Shown: piece by piece, positions 42,603 to 52,534 of the stretch | How the letters are laid out: each line of letters opens with the position of its first letter | Position numbering within the stretch: position 1 is the stretch's first letter | From: Pandoraea eparura | GTDB taxonomy: Bacteria > Pseudomonadota > Gammaproteobacteria > Burkholderiales > Burkholderiaceae | NCBI RefSeq assembly: GCF_902459725.1 | Contig: NZ_CABPSH010000003.1 | Span: 248,001-312,000 of the forward strand | Direction of reading: 5' to 3' | DNA: 64,000 nt | Position numbers and translations under genes: made by a program | The notes under the pieces: generated by a model | The model's input: only the letters and a program-made list of their open reading frames with translations | What the model was told of the DNA's origin: nothing | The model's database searches: none

Positions 42603-43130
42603 ATGGAATTCATCACCGCGATTAAGGCGCAAATCCCTGACTATGCCAAGGATATCCGCCTGAACCTCGACGGCACCATCGCCCGCTCCTCGCTGGAAGG
42701 CAACGACGCCGTGGGCGTGGCGCTTGCCGCCGCCTTTGCCGCCAAGAGCCAGCCGATCGTCAAGGCGATTCGCGAATCCGGCGTACTCGCCCCGGAGGAG
42801 CTTGAAGGCGCGTTGACCGCTGCCGCGCTCATGGGCATGAACAACACGTGGTATCCGTATCTCGAGATGGCCGACAACGCCGATCTGAAGAACGAGAAGG
42901 CCCAGCTGCGCATGAATGGCTATGCCACGCGCGGCGGTGTCGATCAGCGCCGTTTCGAGATGTATGCCCTCGCGGCGTCCATCATCGGCAAGTGCCACTT
43001 CTGCGTGAAGTCGCACGCCCACCTGCTCGCCGCCGAGCACGGGATGAGCACCGCGCAACTGCGTGACGTCGGCCGTATCGCCGCCGTGATCAACGCCGCC
43101 GCGCAGGTCATCGCCGCCGAGACGGCATAA
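42603..43130 (+). CDS. ahpD: Alkyl hydroperoxidase AhpD
   Basis: AhpD-like protein of 175 residues with the CxxC and His of the family in GKCHFCVKSHAH (C131, C134, H138). AhpD uses this thiol pair to reduce AhpC, itself getting electrons from a lipoyl protein. AGGAG lies 8 nt before the ATG. It is the second gene of the ahpCD pair and ends in a strong terminator. Confidence 0.93.
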   Translation: MEFITAIKAQIPDYAKDIRLNLDGTIARSSLEGNDAVGVALAAAFAAKSQPIVKAIRESGVLAPEELEGALTAAALMGMNNTWYPYLEMADNADLKNEKAQLRMNGYATRGGVDQRRFEMYALAASIIGKCHFCVKSHAHLLAAEHGMSTAQLRDVGRIAAVINAAAQVIAAETA

Positions 43131-43206
43131 GCGTCTGAGCAGCGCAGGGACCGGGGACTGAGCGTCCAAGCCCCCAAGCGCCCACGCTGGTGCGAGCCGC
43201 CGAAAC

Positions 43207-43250
43207 CACAACGGCGCTACCGGGTTCGTCCGGTAGCGCCGTTGTGCTTT
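43207..43250. terminator. Strong bidirectional terminator between ahpD and ispF
   Basis: A perfect 17-bp stem (CACAACGGCGCTACCGG and its complement) with a 6-nt loop, between convergent genes. CTTT follows on the plus strand. Confidence 0.8.
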
Positions 43251-43327
43251 ATGGGTTGACGGGCATGGGCGTCACGAAATCGCGCGCCGGGCCGTCATCT
43301 CCCCTTAGCCTCTTCGCCGTCTTCACC

Positions 43328-43849
43328 TCAACGCGCGAAGAGCAGTGCCGCCGCCTGCGCTTCAATCCCTTCCTGACGACCGAGGTAGCCCAGCTTCTCG
43401 TTCGTCTTCGCCTTCACGTTCACCTGAGCGACGGCAACGCCCAGCGCTTCGGCGATCGATTGCGTCATGGCCGCGATGTGCGGTGCGAGCTTCGGCGCCT
43501 GCGCAATCACCGTGCAGTCGACGTTGACGATCTCATAGCCCTGCTCACGCACGCGGCGCATGGCCTCCTTGAGCAAGACCACGCTGTTCGCACCCTTGAA
43601 CGTGGGATCGGTGTCGGGGAAGTGCCGTCCGATGTCGCCCAGCGCCGCCGCACCGAGCACGGCGTCGGTGATGGCGTGCAGGAGCACATCGGCGTCCGAA
43701 TGGCCGAGCAGGCCGCGATCGAACGGGATGGTGACGCCGCCCATCACGAGCGGACGGCCCGGCACGAGCGCATGCACATCGTAGCCCTGGCCGATGCGCA
43801 GCTTGGGCAACGTCGCGAGCGGGGATTGAGAAACAGCTTGTTCAGTCAT
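43328..43849 (-). CDS. ispF: 2-C-methyl-D-erythritol 2,4-cyclodiphosphate synthase
   Basis: Zinc enzyme of the MEP isoprenoid pathway, 173 residues, forming a trimer. Metal ligands are in GYDVHAL (D24, H26) and DADVLLHAI (H58); [16 protein letters not shown] and [17 protein letters not shown] are typical. The N-terminal 15 residues are extra to the shortest family members. It lies 88 bp downstream of ispD on the same strand, the normal beta-proteobacterial order. Confidence 0.95.
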   Translation of the reverse strand: MTEQAVSQSPLATLPKLRIGQGYDVHALVPGRPLVMGGVTIPFDRGLLGHSDADVLLHAITDAVLGAAALGDIGRHFPDTDPTFKGANSVVLLKEAMRRVREQGYEIVNVDCTVIAQAPKLAPHIAAMTQSIAEALGVAVAQVNVKAKTNEKLGYLGRQEGIEAQAAALLFAR

Positions 43850-43937
43850 GGGGAGTCGCCAGATGCGAAAGAATGCGGTGCGTCGGTTAGTCGGTTAGCA
43901 GTTAGTCGGCTCGGTACTGCCAACACTCGCCAAGCCC

Positions 43938-44660
43938 TCAACCGGACTTGGCAGTGCCCAGAAAGGCCTCGGCGAGCGCGAAATCTTCGGGATAGGTCAC
44001 CTTGAAATTGCGCAGGCTGCCGCGCACGAGCTTTGGCGCATGGCCCATACGTTCGATGGCACTGGCTTCATCGGTGACTTCGGCGCCGCAGGCGAGCGCG
44101 TCTTCCAGCGCCTGACGCAGCATGCCGAGACGGAACATCTGCGGCGTCTGCGCCTGCCACAGGCCGTCGCGCGATTCAGTTGCCTGCACGGCAGCCAATC
44201 CGCCGGTCGTCGCCGGCGCCTGCTCACGCTTGAGCGTATCAGCCACGGGCAGCGCAAGGATGCCGCCGACGGGGTCGTCGCGCAGCGCCTCGACCAGCGC
44301 ACGAATCAGCGCCGGCGTGATGCCGGGACGCGCTGCATCGTGCACGAGCACCCAATCGCTGTCCTGCGCCCCGAACTCGGTAAGCGCCTGCAGTCCGCCG
44401 AGCACCGACGCATGCCGCGACGGCCCGCCGCAGCGGCGCACCGCGAAACGCAGCGTGCCGAAGCGCCTGCCATCGAAATGGTTGTCGTCCGGGGCCAGCA
44501 CCAGCACGGTCTGCGCAAACTCGGAACACGCGTCGAACGCAGCGAGCGCATAGTGCAGCATGGCTCGTCCGCCCACGCTTCGGTATTGCTTGGGCACGTC
44601 GGCCCCGGCGCGTACACCGGCCCCGGCACACGGGATGACGGCAAAAAGTCGGTCGCTCAC
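43938..44660 (-). CDS. ispD: 2-C-methyl-D-erythritol 4-phosphate cytidylyltransferase
   Basis: Nucleotidyltransferase of 240 residues that makes CDP-methylerythritol in the MEP pathway. The CTP-binding start is [20 protein letters not shown], then [15 protein letters not shown] and [11 protein letters not shown]. It heads the ispD-ispF pair and is divergent from mfd, with 108 bp between the start codons. Confidence 0.94.
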   Translation of the reverse strand: MSDRLFAVIPCAGAGVRAGADVPKQYRSVGGRAMLHYALAAFDACSEFAQTVLVLAPDDNHFDGRRFGTLRFAVRRCGGPSRHASVLGGLQALTEFGAQDSDWVLVHDAARPGITPALIRALVEALRDDPVGGILALPVADTLKREQAPATTGGLAAVQATESRDGLWQAQTPQMFRLGMLRQALEDALACGAEVTDEASAIERMGHAPKLVRGSLRNFKVTYPEDFALAEAFLGTAKSG

Positions 44661-44768
44661 AATAAAACGCAGGTAAGGGGAAAGCAGGGATTTTATAATA
44701 GACGCTGACTGTCACGGGGCTCCATGCGAACGGAGCCCCGTGCTTTGCCATTTCTGCAACGTTCCTCT

Positions 44769-47700
44769 ATGTCCGCCGCCAACGCCCTATCCCGTAATAC
44801 CGCGCCGGTGCCGCTCGTGAAAGCGGGACAGCGTTACGCCTTTGCCGGCTCGCACGCCTCGAGCGACGCCCTGCTCATTGCCCGCTATTTCAACGACAAT
44901 CGCGAGCACCTGCCGTTGCTCGCCGTCGTGTGCGCGCAGGCCACCGACGCCCTGCGCCTGCAGCAGGAACTCAAGTGGTGCGCGCCCGAAGCCCGCGTGC
45001 GGCTGCTGCCCGACTGGGAGACGTTGCCCTACGACACGTTCTCGCCGCACCAGGACCTGGTCTCCGAACGACTCGCCACGCTGCACGATCTCGGCGAGAA
45101 GCGCTGCGACATCGTCCTCGTACCCGCCACCACTGCGCTCTACCGCATGGCCCCGGCGAGCTTCATGGCCGCCTACACGTTCTTCTTCACACAAGGCGAG
45201 CGTCTCGACGAAGCCCGCCTGAAGTCGCAATTCACGCTCGCGGGCTACGAGCATGTGAGCCAGGTGATGCGCCCCGGCGAATACTGCGTGCGCGGGGGAC
45301 TGATCGATCTGTACCCGATGGGCTCGGCCCTGCCCTATCGTCTCGATCTGTTCGACGACACCATCGACAGCATTCGCGCATTCGACCCCGATACGCAGCG
45401 CAGTCTCTATCCCGTCAAGGAAGTGCGCCTGCTGCCCGGGCGCGAATTCCCTTTCGACGAGGCCGCCCGCACCGCCTTTCGCGGCCGCTGGCGCGAGGTG
45501 TTCGAAGGCGATCCGAGCCGCAGCCCGATCTACAAGGACATCGGCAGCGGTGTGCCGTCGGCCGGCATCGAATACTACCTGCCGCTGTTCTTCGACGAGA
45601 CGGCCACCCTGTTCCACTATTTGCCCACCGACGCCCAACTGGTGTTCGTGGGCGATCTCGACGCGGCCATCCAGCGTTTCTGGAACGACACCCGCCAGCG
45701 CTACAACTTCCTGTCGCACGATCGCGAGCGCCCGGTGCTGCCGCCCGAGCAGCTGTTCCTGCTCGATCAGGACTTCTTCACGCTCGCCAAGCCGTTCGCG
45801 CGCCTGACGCTGCCCACGCCGGGCGACGGCACTTGGGCGATCCCGTTGCCGCCGCTGGCCATCAACCGCCGCGCCGACGACCCGCTCGCCGCCCTGCGCG
45901 CCTATCTCGCCAGAACGCCGGCCCGCGTGCTCCTGTGCGCCGACTCGGCCGGTCGTCGCGAGACGCTGCTGCAACTGCTGCATGACCACGACCTGAGGCC
46001 GTCGTCCGTCGAGTCGTTTGAAGACTTCCTGACGTCAGATGCGCGCTTCGCGATCGGCATTGCGCCACTGGCCGCAGGCTTTCTGCTGCCGACGGAAGAT
46101 CTTGCCTTCATCACCGAGAACGAGCTGTACGAAGGCCTCGCGCGCCGCGCCGGCAAGCGCCGCCAGGAACAGGCGACGTCGGTCGACTCGATGGTGCGCG
46201 ACCTGGCCGAACTCAAGGTCGGCGACCCGGTCGTTCACAGCCAGCACGGCATCGGCCGCTACCAGGGCTTGGTCAGCATGGATCTCGGCGAAGGCGAGAC
46301 CGAATTCCTCCATCTCGAATACTCGGGCGACAGCAAGCTGTATGTGCCGGTGTCCCAGTTGCACCTGATCTCGCGCTACAGCGGTGCCGATCCCGATACC
46401 GCACCGTTGCACTCGCTGGGCTCCGGCCAATGGGAGAAGGCAAAGCGTCGGGCGGCGCAGCAGATTCGCGATACCGCGGCCGAACTGCTCAACCTGTACG
46501 CGCGTCGTGCGGCGCGTTCCGGCTACGCCTTCGAACTGTCGCCGCGCGATTATGAGAAGTTCGCCGACAGCTTCGGCTTCGAGGAGACGCCGGACCAGGC
46601 AGCTGCCATTGCCGCCGTCATGAGCGACATGACGAGCGGGCGCCCGATGGATCGCCTGGTGTGCGGCGACGTCGGCTTCGGCAAGACCGAAGTGGCCTTG
46701 CGCGCCGCCTTCATCGCCGTGCTCGACGGCAAGCAGGTCGCGCTGCTGGCGCCGACCACGCTGCTCGCCGAGCAGCACGCGCAAACCTTCTCCGATCGCT
46801 TTGCCGACTGGCCGGTGCGCATCGCCGAACTCTCGCGCTTCAAGACGGCCAAGGAAGTGAACGCCAGCGTAAAGGCCATCAACGACGGACAGGTCGATAT
46901 CGTGATCGGCACGCACAAGTTGCTGTCCAACGATATCCAGTTCCAGCGTCTGGGCCTCGTCATCATCGACGAAGAACATCGCTTCGGTGTGCGGCAGAAG
47001 GAAGCCCTCAAGGCGCTGCGCGCCGAGGTCGACGTGCTCACGCTGACCGCCACCCCGATCCCGCGTACGCTCGGTATGTCGCTCGAAGGCCTGCGTGACT
47101 TCTCGGTCATCGCGACCGCGCCGCAGAAGCGTCTGGCGATCAAGACCTTCGTTCGCCGTGAGGAAGACAGCGTCATTCGCGAAGCCATGCTCCGCGAGCT
47201 CAAGCGCGGGGGGCAGGTCTACTTCCTGCACAACGAAGTCGAGACCATCGAGAACCGCAAGGCGCAGTTGGAAGCGCTGGTGCCCGAAGCCCGCATCGTC
47301 GTGGCCCACGGGCAGATGCATGAGCGCGATCTCGAACGCGTGATGCGCGACTTCGTCTCCCAGCGCGCCAACGTGCTGCTGTGTACCACCATCATCGAGA
47401 CCGGCATCGACGTGCCGACCGCCAACACGATTCTGATGCATCGCGCCGACAAGTTCGGCCTGGCGCAGCTGCATCAGTTGCGCGGCCGCGTGGGACGCTC
47501 GCACCACCAGGCCTACGCCTATCTGCTCGTGCACGATCCGAAAGCGTTGACCAAGCAGGCACAGCGGCGTCTCGAAGCCATTCAGCAGATGGAAGAACTC
47601 GGCGCCGGGTTCTATCTCGCCATGCACGATCTGGAGATTCGCGGCGCCGGCGAAGTGCTGGGCGACAAACAATCGGGCGAAATCCACGAGATCGGCTTCC

Positions 47701-48233
47701 AGCTCTACACCGACATGCTCGCCGACGCCGTGAGCGCGTTGAAAGCCGGCCGTGAACCGGATCTCACCGCGCCGCTCTCTGCGACCACCGAGATCAATCT
47801 GCATGTTCCGGCCATCCTGCCGAGCGATTATTGTGGCGACGTGCAGGAGCGTCTCTCGCTCTACAAGCGCCTTGCCAACGGCACGCAGGCCGATGCCATC
47901 GACACGATCCAGGAAGAACTCGTCGATCGCTTCGGCAAACTGCCGCAGCAGGCGCAGGCGCTCATCGAGACCCACCGCCTGCGACTGCTGGCCAAGCCGC
48001 TGGGCATCGTCAAGATCGACGCGAGCGAGGAGGCCATCGCGCTGCAATTCGAGCCGACGCCGCCGGTCGACCCGATGCGCATCATCGCCCTGGTGCAAAC
48101 GCATCGCCACATCAAGCTTGCCGGACAGGACAAGCTGCGCATCGAAGTGAAGCACGCACAACTGACTGACCGCGTTCGCGCGATCAAGGAGACGCTGCGC
48201 GGGCTCGGCTCGCCCGGCGCCAAGGCCGCCTGA
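44769..48233 (+). CDS. mfd: Transcription-repair coupling factor Mfd
   Basis: ATP-dependent translocase of 1,154 residues that removes RNA polymerase stalled at DNA damage and recruits UvrA. The UvrB-homology domains occupy about 1-340. The polymerase-interaction domain has VGDPVVHSQHGIGRYQGLVS near 485-505. Helicase motifs follow: CGDVGFGKTEVALRAAF (Walker A, about 633-649), VIIDEEHRFGV (DEEH, about 732), TATPIPRTLGMSLEGL and GRVGRSHHQAYAYLL. The C-terminal regulatory domain is complete. An in-frame start 15 codons upstream is possible; MSAANALSRN is preferred. Much antisense open frame occurs here because of codon bias and is not real. Confidence 0.96.
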   Translation: MSAANALSRNTAPVPLVKAGQRYAFAGSHASSDALLIARYFNDNREHLPLLAVVCAQATDALRLQQELKWCAPEARVRLLPDWETLPYDTFSPHQDLVSERLATLHDLGEKRCDIVLVPATTALYRMAPASFMAAYTFFFTQGERLDEARLKSQFTLAGYEHVSQVMRPGEYCVRGGLIDLYPMGSALPYRLDLFDDTIDSIRAFDPDTQRSLYPVKEVRLLPGREFPFDEAARTAFRGRWREVFEGDPSRSPIYKDIGSGVPSAGIEYYLPLFFDETATLFHYLPTDAQLVFVGDLDAAIQRFWNDTRQRYNFLSHDRERPVLPPEQLFLLDQDFFTLAKPFARLTLPTPGDGTWAIPLPPLAINRRADDPLAALRAYLARTPARVLLCADSAGRRETLLQLLHDHDLRPSSVESFEDFLTSDARFAIGIAPLAAGFLLPTEDLAFITENELYEGLARRAGKRRQEQATSVDSMVRDLAELKVGDPVVHSQHGIGRYQGLVSMDLGEGETEFLHLEYSGDSKLYVPVSQLHLISRYSGADPDTAPLHSLGSGQWEKAKRRAAQQIRDTAAELLNLYARRAARSGYAFELSPRDYEKFADSFGFEETPDQAAAIAAVMSDMTSGRPMDRLVCGDVGFGKTEVALRAAFIAVLDGKQVALLAPTTLLAEQHAQTFSDRFADWPVRIAELSRFKTAKEVNASVKAINDGQVDIVIGTHKLLSNDIQFQRLGLVIIDEEHRFGVRQKEALKALRAEVDVLTLTATPIPRTLGMSLEGLRDFSVIATAPQKRLAIKTFVRREEDSVIREAMLRELKRGGQVYFLHNEVETIENRKAQLEALVPEARIVVAHGQMHERDLERVMRDFVSQRANVLLCTTIIETGIDVPTANTILMHRADKFGLAQLHQLRGRVGRSHHQAYAYLLVHDPKALTKQAQRRLEAIQQMEELGAGFYLAMHDLEIRGAGEVLGDKQSGEIHEIGFQLYTDMLADAVSALKAGREPDLTAPLSATTEINLHVPAILPSDYCGDVQERLSLYKRLANGTQADAIDTIQEELVDRFGKLPQQAQALIETHRLRLLAKPLGIVKIDASEEAIALQFEPTPPVDPMRIIALVQTHRHIKLAGQDKLRIEVKHAQLTDRVRAIKETLRGLGSPGAKAA

Positions 48234-48389
48234 TATCCGCACGCCCGGGCAAACCCTAGCCCGGCGCGCGCTTTCCCATAAGACGGGAATGGTTGTTCAC
48301 CCAATCTTTTACGTCTAAATTGTTTTTGAGTAATATTTCCCCGGTACCGGTACGTAGTCACGTCCGACCGGAGATTCCCGGAGATTCGA

Positions 48390-49607
48390 ATGACAAGCGC
48401 TTCCCCCCAAGCCATCGCCCCGCAGGCCGCCAACGAGGCCCCGCCGGCATCGCTCGACTGGATCACGAAGCTGGTCAGCATCGACACCACCAGCCGCGAA
48501 TCGAACCTCGGCCTGATCGAGACGGTGCGCGACAGCCTCAAGCATGCCGGTGTGGCACCGTGGCTCTCTTACGACGCCACGCAGCGCAAGGCGAATCTGT
48601 TCGTGACGCTGCCCGCCGCGGACGGCAACACCCAAGGTGGCATCGTGCTCTCGGGCCACACCGATGTGGTGCCGGTCGACGGCCAGCCGTGGGACACCGA
48701 CCCGTTCAAGCCGGTGGTGCGCGACGGCAATCTTTACGGCCGCGGCACGTGCGACATGAAGGGCTTCATCGGCTCGGTCATGACGCTGCTGCCGGAAATG
48801 CGCGACGCCAAGCTCAAGACGCCGTTCCATTTTGCGTTCTCCTACGACGAGGAAATCGGTTGCGTGGGCGCACCGGTCATGCTCGCCGAATTGCGTGAGC
48901 GCGGCATCCGCCCGGACGGCTGCATCGTCGGAGAGCCGACGAGCATGCGCGTGATCGTCGCCCACAAGGGCATCAACGCTTACCAGTGCTGTGTGCGTGG
49001 TCATGCGGCGCACTCGTCGCTCACACCGAAGGGCTCGAACGCAATCGAATACGCCGCCCGCCTGATCTGCTACATCCGCGATCTGGCCGACCACTTCAAG
49101 CAGAATGGCCCGTTCGACGAATTGTTCGACGTGCCGTTCACCACGGCGCAGACGGGCACGATCTCGGGCGGTATCGCCCTAAACACGATCCCGGCGCTGT
49201 GCGAGTTCGTCTTCGAATACCGCAACCTGCCGGGTGTGGACGCCGATGGCATCTTCCAGCGCATTCAGCAATACGCCACGGACGAGCTGATCCCGAAGAT
49301 GCAGAAAGAGCACCCGAACGCGGGCATCGAGTTCAAGCGGATTGCCGCCGCCCCGGCGCTGGACGCCTCGGAGCAGGACGCCATTACGCAACTCGTGCGC
49401 GCGCTGACCAAGGATACCGACAAGCGCAAGGTCGCCTACGGCACCGAAGCCGGTCAGTTCCAGCGTGCGGGCGTACCGTCGATCGTGTGCGGCCCGGGCA
49501 ATATCGAACAGGCGCACAAGCCCAATGAGTTCGTGTCGCTGGAGCAGATCGCGCAGTGCGAGTCGTTCCTGCGCAAGCTGATTCGCAGCAACACTGTCGG
49601 CGCCTGA
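48390..49607 (+). CDS. argE: Acetylornithine deacetylase ArgE
   Basis: M20-family metallopeptidase of 405 residues that removes the acetyl group from N-acetylornithine in arginine synthesis. Zinc ligands are in LSGHTDVVPVDGQPW (His, with Asp), GRGTCDMKGFIGSVMT and SYDEEIGCVGAPVM (the catalytic Glu next to the ligand). YGTEAGQFQRAGVPSIVCGPG carries the C-terminal ligand. Related M20 enzymes with other acyl substrates cannot be excluded. AGAT-rich sequence with GGAGATTCG precedes the ATG. Confidence 0.9.
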   Translation: MTSASPQAIAPQAANEAPPASLDWITKLVSIDTTSRESNLGLIETVRDSLKHAGVAPWLSYDATQRKANLFVTLPAADGNTQGGIVLSGHTDVVPVDGQPWDTDPFKPVVRDGNLYGRGTCDMKGFIGSVMTLLPEMRDAKLKTPFHFAFSYDEEIGCVGAPVMLAELRERGIRPDGCIVGEPTSMRVIVAHKGINAYQCCVRGHAAHSSLTPKGSNAIEYAARLICYIRDLADHFKQNGPFDELFDVPFTTAQTGTISGGIALNTIPALCEFVFEYRNLPGVDADGIFQRIQQYATDELIPKMQKEHPNAGIEFKRIAAAPALDASEQDAITQLVRALTKDTDKRKVAYGTEAGQFQRAGVPSIVCGPGNIEQAHKPNEFVSLEQIAQCESFLRKLIRSNTVGA

Positions 49608-49647
49608 GGCGACGACTGAAGCGAACAATCGAGGCGACGACTGAAGC
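49606..49647. repeat. Short direct repeat after argE
   Basis: GAGGCGACGACTGAAGC occurs twice, 25 bp apart, starting at the argE stop. This looks like a small tandem duplication. Confidence 0.6.
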
Positions 49648-49976
49648 AACGTCTGACTCGCTCAGGCGGACGTGTCGATTGACGTTGCAACGGGGTCTGA
49701 TGCCGAACGGGTGCCGACCCGGCGCCTACCGGACGCCAACCGGATGCCGGCGGCCGGCCCCTCGCCCGGCGACTTGGCGGTGCCAACGCGGCATCCGCCA
49801 AGGCCACCGGGTCGAATGCAATATGCATGGCGTTAGCACACCCGCGGCATGCCGTTAGCAGTACGTAGTACGTAGTCGGCAGCACGCAGTACCAGACGCC
49901 TATCGCAAGGGCGCACAGGACATCCTTCTGCTAGATAACCATCACGTACGTCAGACAGGTATCGGAGATCTCGCCC
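49648..49976. other. Intergenic region before MHS transporter
   Basis: No gene. Near 49858-49895 there is a cluster of imperfect CAGTACGTAGTACGTAGTCGG repeats without further meaning to me. Confidence 0.35.
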
Positions 49977-51263
49977 ATGAGCGCAAGCGCAGCCCCCAAC
50001 ACGACGGCCTCGGCCGCCCGCACTTCCCCGCACGCGTGGCGTGTGATCGTATCGGCCTCGATCGGTAACGCCCTCGAATGGTTCGATCTCGTGGTGTACG
50101 GCTTCTTCGCCGTGACCATTGCCAAACTGTTCTTCCCGACCGGCAACGACACCGTGTCGCTGCTGCTCACCCTCGGCACGTTCGGCGTGTCGTTCTTCAT
50201 GCGCCCGCTGGGCGCCATCGTGATCGGCGCCTACGCCGACCGCGCAGGCCGAAAGGCGGCCCTCACCCTGTCGATTCTGATGATGATGGTCGGCACGCTG
50301 CTCATTGCACTTATGCCAACGTATGCCACCATCGGCGTGCTGGCACCGGTCGGTATCGTCATCGCCCGCATGGTGCAGGGCTTCTCGGCGGGCGGCGAAT
50401 TCGGCAGCGCGACCGCGTTTCTCGCCGAGCACGCGCCGCAACGCCGCGGCTTCTTCTCGAGCTGGCAAGTCGCCTCGCAAGGGCTCACTACGCTGCTCGC
50501 CGCCGGTTTCGGTGCGCTGCTGACCGGCAATCTGTCGCCGGAAGCCATGATGTCGTGGGGCTGGCGCGTGCCGTTCTTCTTCGGCCTGATGATCGGTCCG
50601 GTCGCGTATTACATTCGCCGACGTCTGGACGAAACGCCGGAATTCCTCGACATCGAGCCCACGCAGAGCCCGCTGCGCGACACGTTCGCCAGCCAGAAGG
50701 AGCGCCTGCTGCTCGCCATCGGCGTGGTCGTGATGGCCACCGTGGCGACCTACCTGGTGCTCTACATGCCGACGTACGCGGTCAAGCAATTGGGCCTGCC
50801 GTCGTCGGCCGCGTTCTCGGCGGTGTTGCTCACGGGCGTTGTGCAACTGATCGTTGCCCCCATTGTCGGCCACTGGTCGGATACCCACGGCCGGATCAAG
50901 CCGATGCTCACGGCCGCCGTCGCGCTGCTGGTGCTCGTCTACCCGATGTTCCGTGTACTCGACGCGAACCCGACGTTCGGCGCACTGATGGCCTTCCAGA
51001 TCGTGCTCGGCCTGCTGATGACGACCTATTTCGGCGCCCTGCCGGCCCTGCTCACGGAATTGTTTCCGGTCCAGGTACGCACCACCGGCCTCTCGCTCGG
51101 GTATAACATCGCAGCAACGGTATTCGGCGGCTTCGCCCCGTTTATCATCACGTGGCTCATCGGCGCCACGGGCAACAAACTTGCGCCGAGCTTTTACCTG
51201 ATTTTCGCCGCGCTCATCAGCATTACCGCGCTGCTGCGCACCCGCAAGCTCGGGCTACGCTGA
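49977..51263 (+). CDS. MFS transporter, MHS family
   Basis: Transporter of 428 residues with 12 helices, of the metabolite:H+ symporter group. Visible features: SIGNALEWFDLVVYGFFAV in helix 1, the loop GAYADRAGRKAALTLS, MVQGFSAGGEFGSATAFLAE and the second-half loop GHWSDTHGRIKPM. Its substrate is probably a carboxylate such as citrate, ketoglutarate or a related acid. Amino-acid degrading genes downstream (dehydratase, ornithine-cyclodeaminase-like) suggest import of an amino or keto acid, but spacing does not prove an operon. Confidence 0.88.
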   Translation: MSASAAPNTTASAARTSPHAWRVIVSASIGNALEWFDLVVYGFFAVTIAKLFFPTGNDTVSLLLTLGTFGVSFFMRPLGAIVIGAYADRAGRKAALTLSILMMMVGTLLIALMPTYATIGVLAPVGIVIARMVQGFSAGGEFGSATAFLAEHAPQRRGFFSSWQVASQGLTTLLAAGFGALLTGNLSPEAMMSWGWRVPFFFGLMIGPVAYYIRRRLDETPEFLDIEPTQSPLRDTFASQKERLLLAIGVVVMATVATYLVLYMPTYAVKQLGLPSSAAFSAVLLTGVVQLIVAPIVGHWSDTHGRIKPMLTAAVALLVLVYPMFRVLDANPTFGALMAFQIVLGLLMTTYFGALPALLTELFPVQVRTTGLSLGYNIAATVFGGFAPFIITWLIGATGNKLAPSFYLIFAALISITALLRTRKLGLR

Positions 51264-51362
51264 TCTCGGCGAAGGTCTAACGGCCCCGGGTCGCGGGGCG
51301 CGCACCCGTTCACCCGGTGCGCGCCCATCCCGGGTATCCCACACGACGGAGACCATGTCCCA

Positions 51363-52391
51363 GTGACGCAACCGACCCCTGCCCCGCACGCCGAGACCCT
51401 CGACGGGCAACCCGTTCCGACCCGCGACGCCATCGCCGCCTTGCACGACAAGCTGCGCCCGTATGTGCGCACGACGCCGGTGTTCACGCGCAGCGACTTT
51501 CCAACGCTGGGCGACACCCAGGTGACGTTCAAGTACGAGCTGCTGCAGGCGTCCGGCACATTCAAGGCGCGCGGCGCGTTCTCGAACCTGCTCTCGCTCG
51601 ACGACGCGCAGCGCAAGGCGGGCGTGACCTGTGTGTCCGCCGGCAACCATGCCGTGGCGGTCGCCTATGCCGCGCAAGCGATGGGGATCTCCGCCAAGAC
51701 GGTCATGCTCAAGACCGCCAGCCCGGCACGCTCCTCGCTGTGCCGCGAGTATGGCGCCGAGCTGATCTTGGCGGAAAACGTCCATGAGGCGTTCGAGATG
51801 GTCAAGCGTGTGGAGCAAGAGGAAGGCCGCTACTTCGTGCATCCGTTCAACGGTTACCGCACCGTGCTGGGCACGGCCACGCTGGGCTACGAGTGGGCAC
51901 AGCAAGCCCCCGATCTCGACGCCGTGATCGTGCCCATCGGCGGCGGCGGGCTGATTGCCGGCGTGGCAACGGCGTTCAAGCGGTTCGCCCCGCACGTGAA
52001 GGTGTACGGTGTGGAGCCGGCGGGTGCCGACTCGATGGCACAAAGCTTCGCCACGGGCGGCCCCGTCAAGATGGGATCGATGAGCGGCATTGCCGACAGC
52101 CTGATGGCACCGCACTCGGAGTTGTACAGCTACACGCTGTGCCGCCGTCATATCGACGAACTGGTCACAGTGACCGACGACCAGATGCGCGCGGGCATGC
52201 TCACGCTGTTCCGTCAACTGAAGCTGGCCGTGGAGCCGGCGTGTGCCGCGGCTACCGCCGCGCTGATGGGCCCGCTGCGTGAAAAACTCGTGGGCCAGCG
52301 CGTGGGGGTGCTGCTGTGCGGCACCAACACCGACACGGCTACGTTCAACCGGCATATCGAAGCCGCCCTCGCGGCCGAAGCGAGCAGTTGA
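51363..52391 (+). CDS. PLP-dependent threonine/serine dehydratase-like protein
   Basis: Fold-type II PLP enzyme of 342 residues, threonine dehydratase family (catabolic type without ACT domain). The PLP lysine is K68 in LQASGTFKARGAF; the phosphate-binding glycine loop is VPIGGGGLIAG near residues 195-205. Asn in SAGNHAVAVAYAA is conserved. Serine, threonine or 3-hydroxyaspartate ammonia-lyase activity all fit. It lies before an ornithine-cyclodeaminase-family gene, a frequent partner for 3-hydroxyaspartate or similar amino acids. Confidence 0.88.
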   Translation: MTQPTPAPHAETLDGQPVPTRDAIAALHDKLRPYVRTTPVFTRSDFPTLGDTQVTFKYELLQASGTFKARGAFSNLLSLDDAQRKAGVTCVSAGNHAVAVAYAAQAMGISAKTVMLKTASPARSSLCREYGAELILAENVHEAFEMVKRVEQEEGRYFVHPFNGYRTVLGTATLGYEWAQQAPDLDAVIVPIGGGGLIAGVATAFKRFAPHVKVYGVEPAGADSMAQSFATGGPVKMGSMSGIADSLMAPHSELYSYTLCRRHIDELVTVTDDQMRAGMLTLFRQLKLAVEPACAAATAALMGPLREKLVGQRVGVLLCGTNTDTATFNRHIEAALAAEASS

Positions 52392-52534
52392 GCGACTTCA
52401 CGTCGCAGTCGTGCGGCTGTCGTGCGGCTCTCCGACGCGACCCCAGGGTCGCGTCGTCGCGTGAGCGCCAGCCGCTTTCAGACCTTTCCGGCACATTCCA
52501 ACACGTCTTTCCCGCCCCTTCACCAGGATGCCGC

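Noticed and set aside
44787-45989. Long minus-strand frame across the mfd start
   Set aside because: Antisense shadow of mfd with no domain match.
46035-48242. A 735-codon open frame antisense to mfd
   Set aside because: It is opposite a clear, complete mfd gene and arises from GC-rich codon bias; the product has no known domains.
48241-48275. Terminator after mfd
   Set aside because: Only a 6-bp CCGGGC/GCCCGG stem without a T tract; too weak to list.
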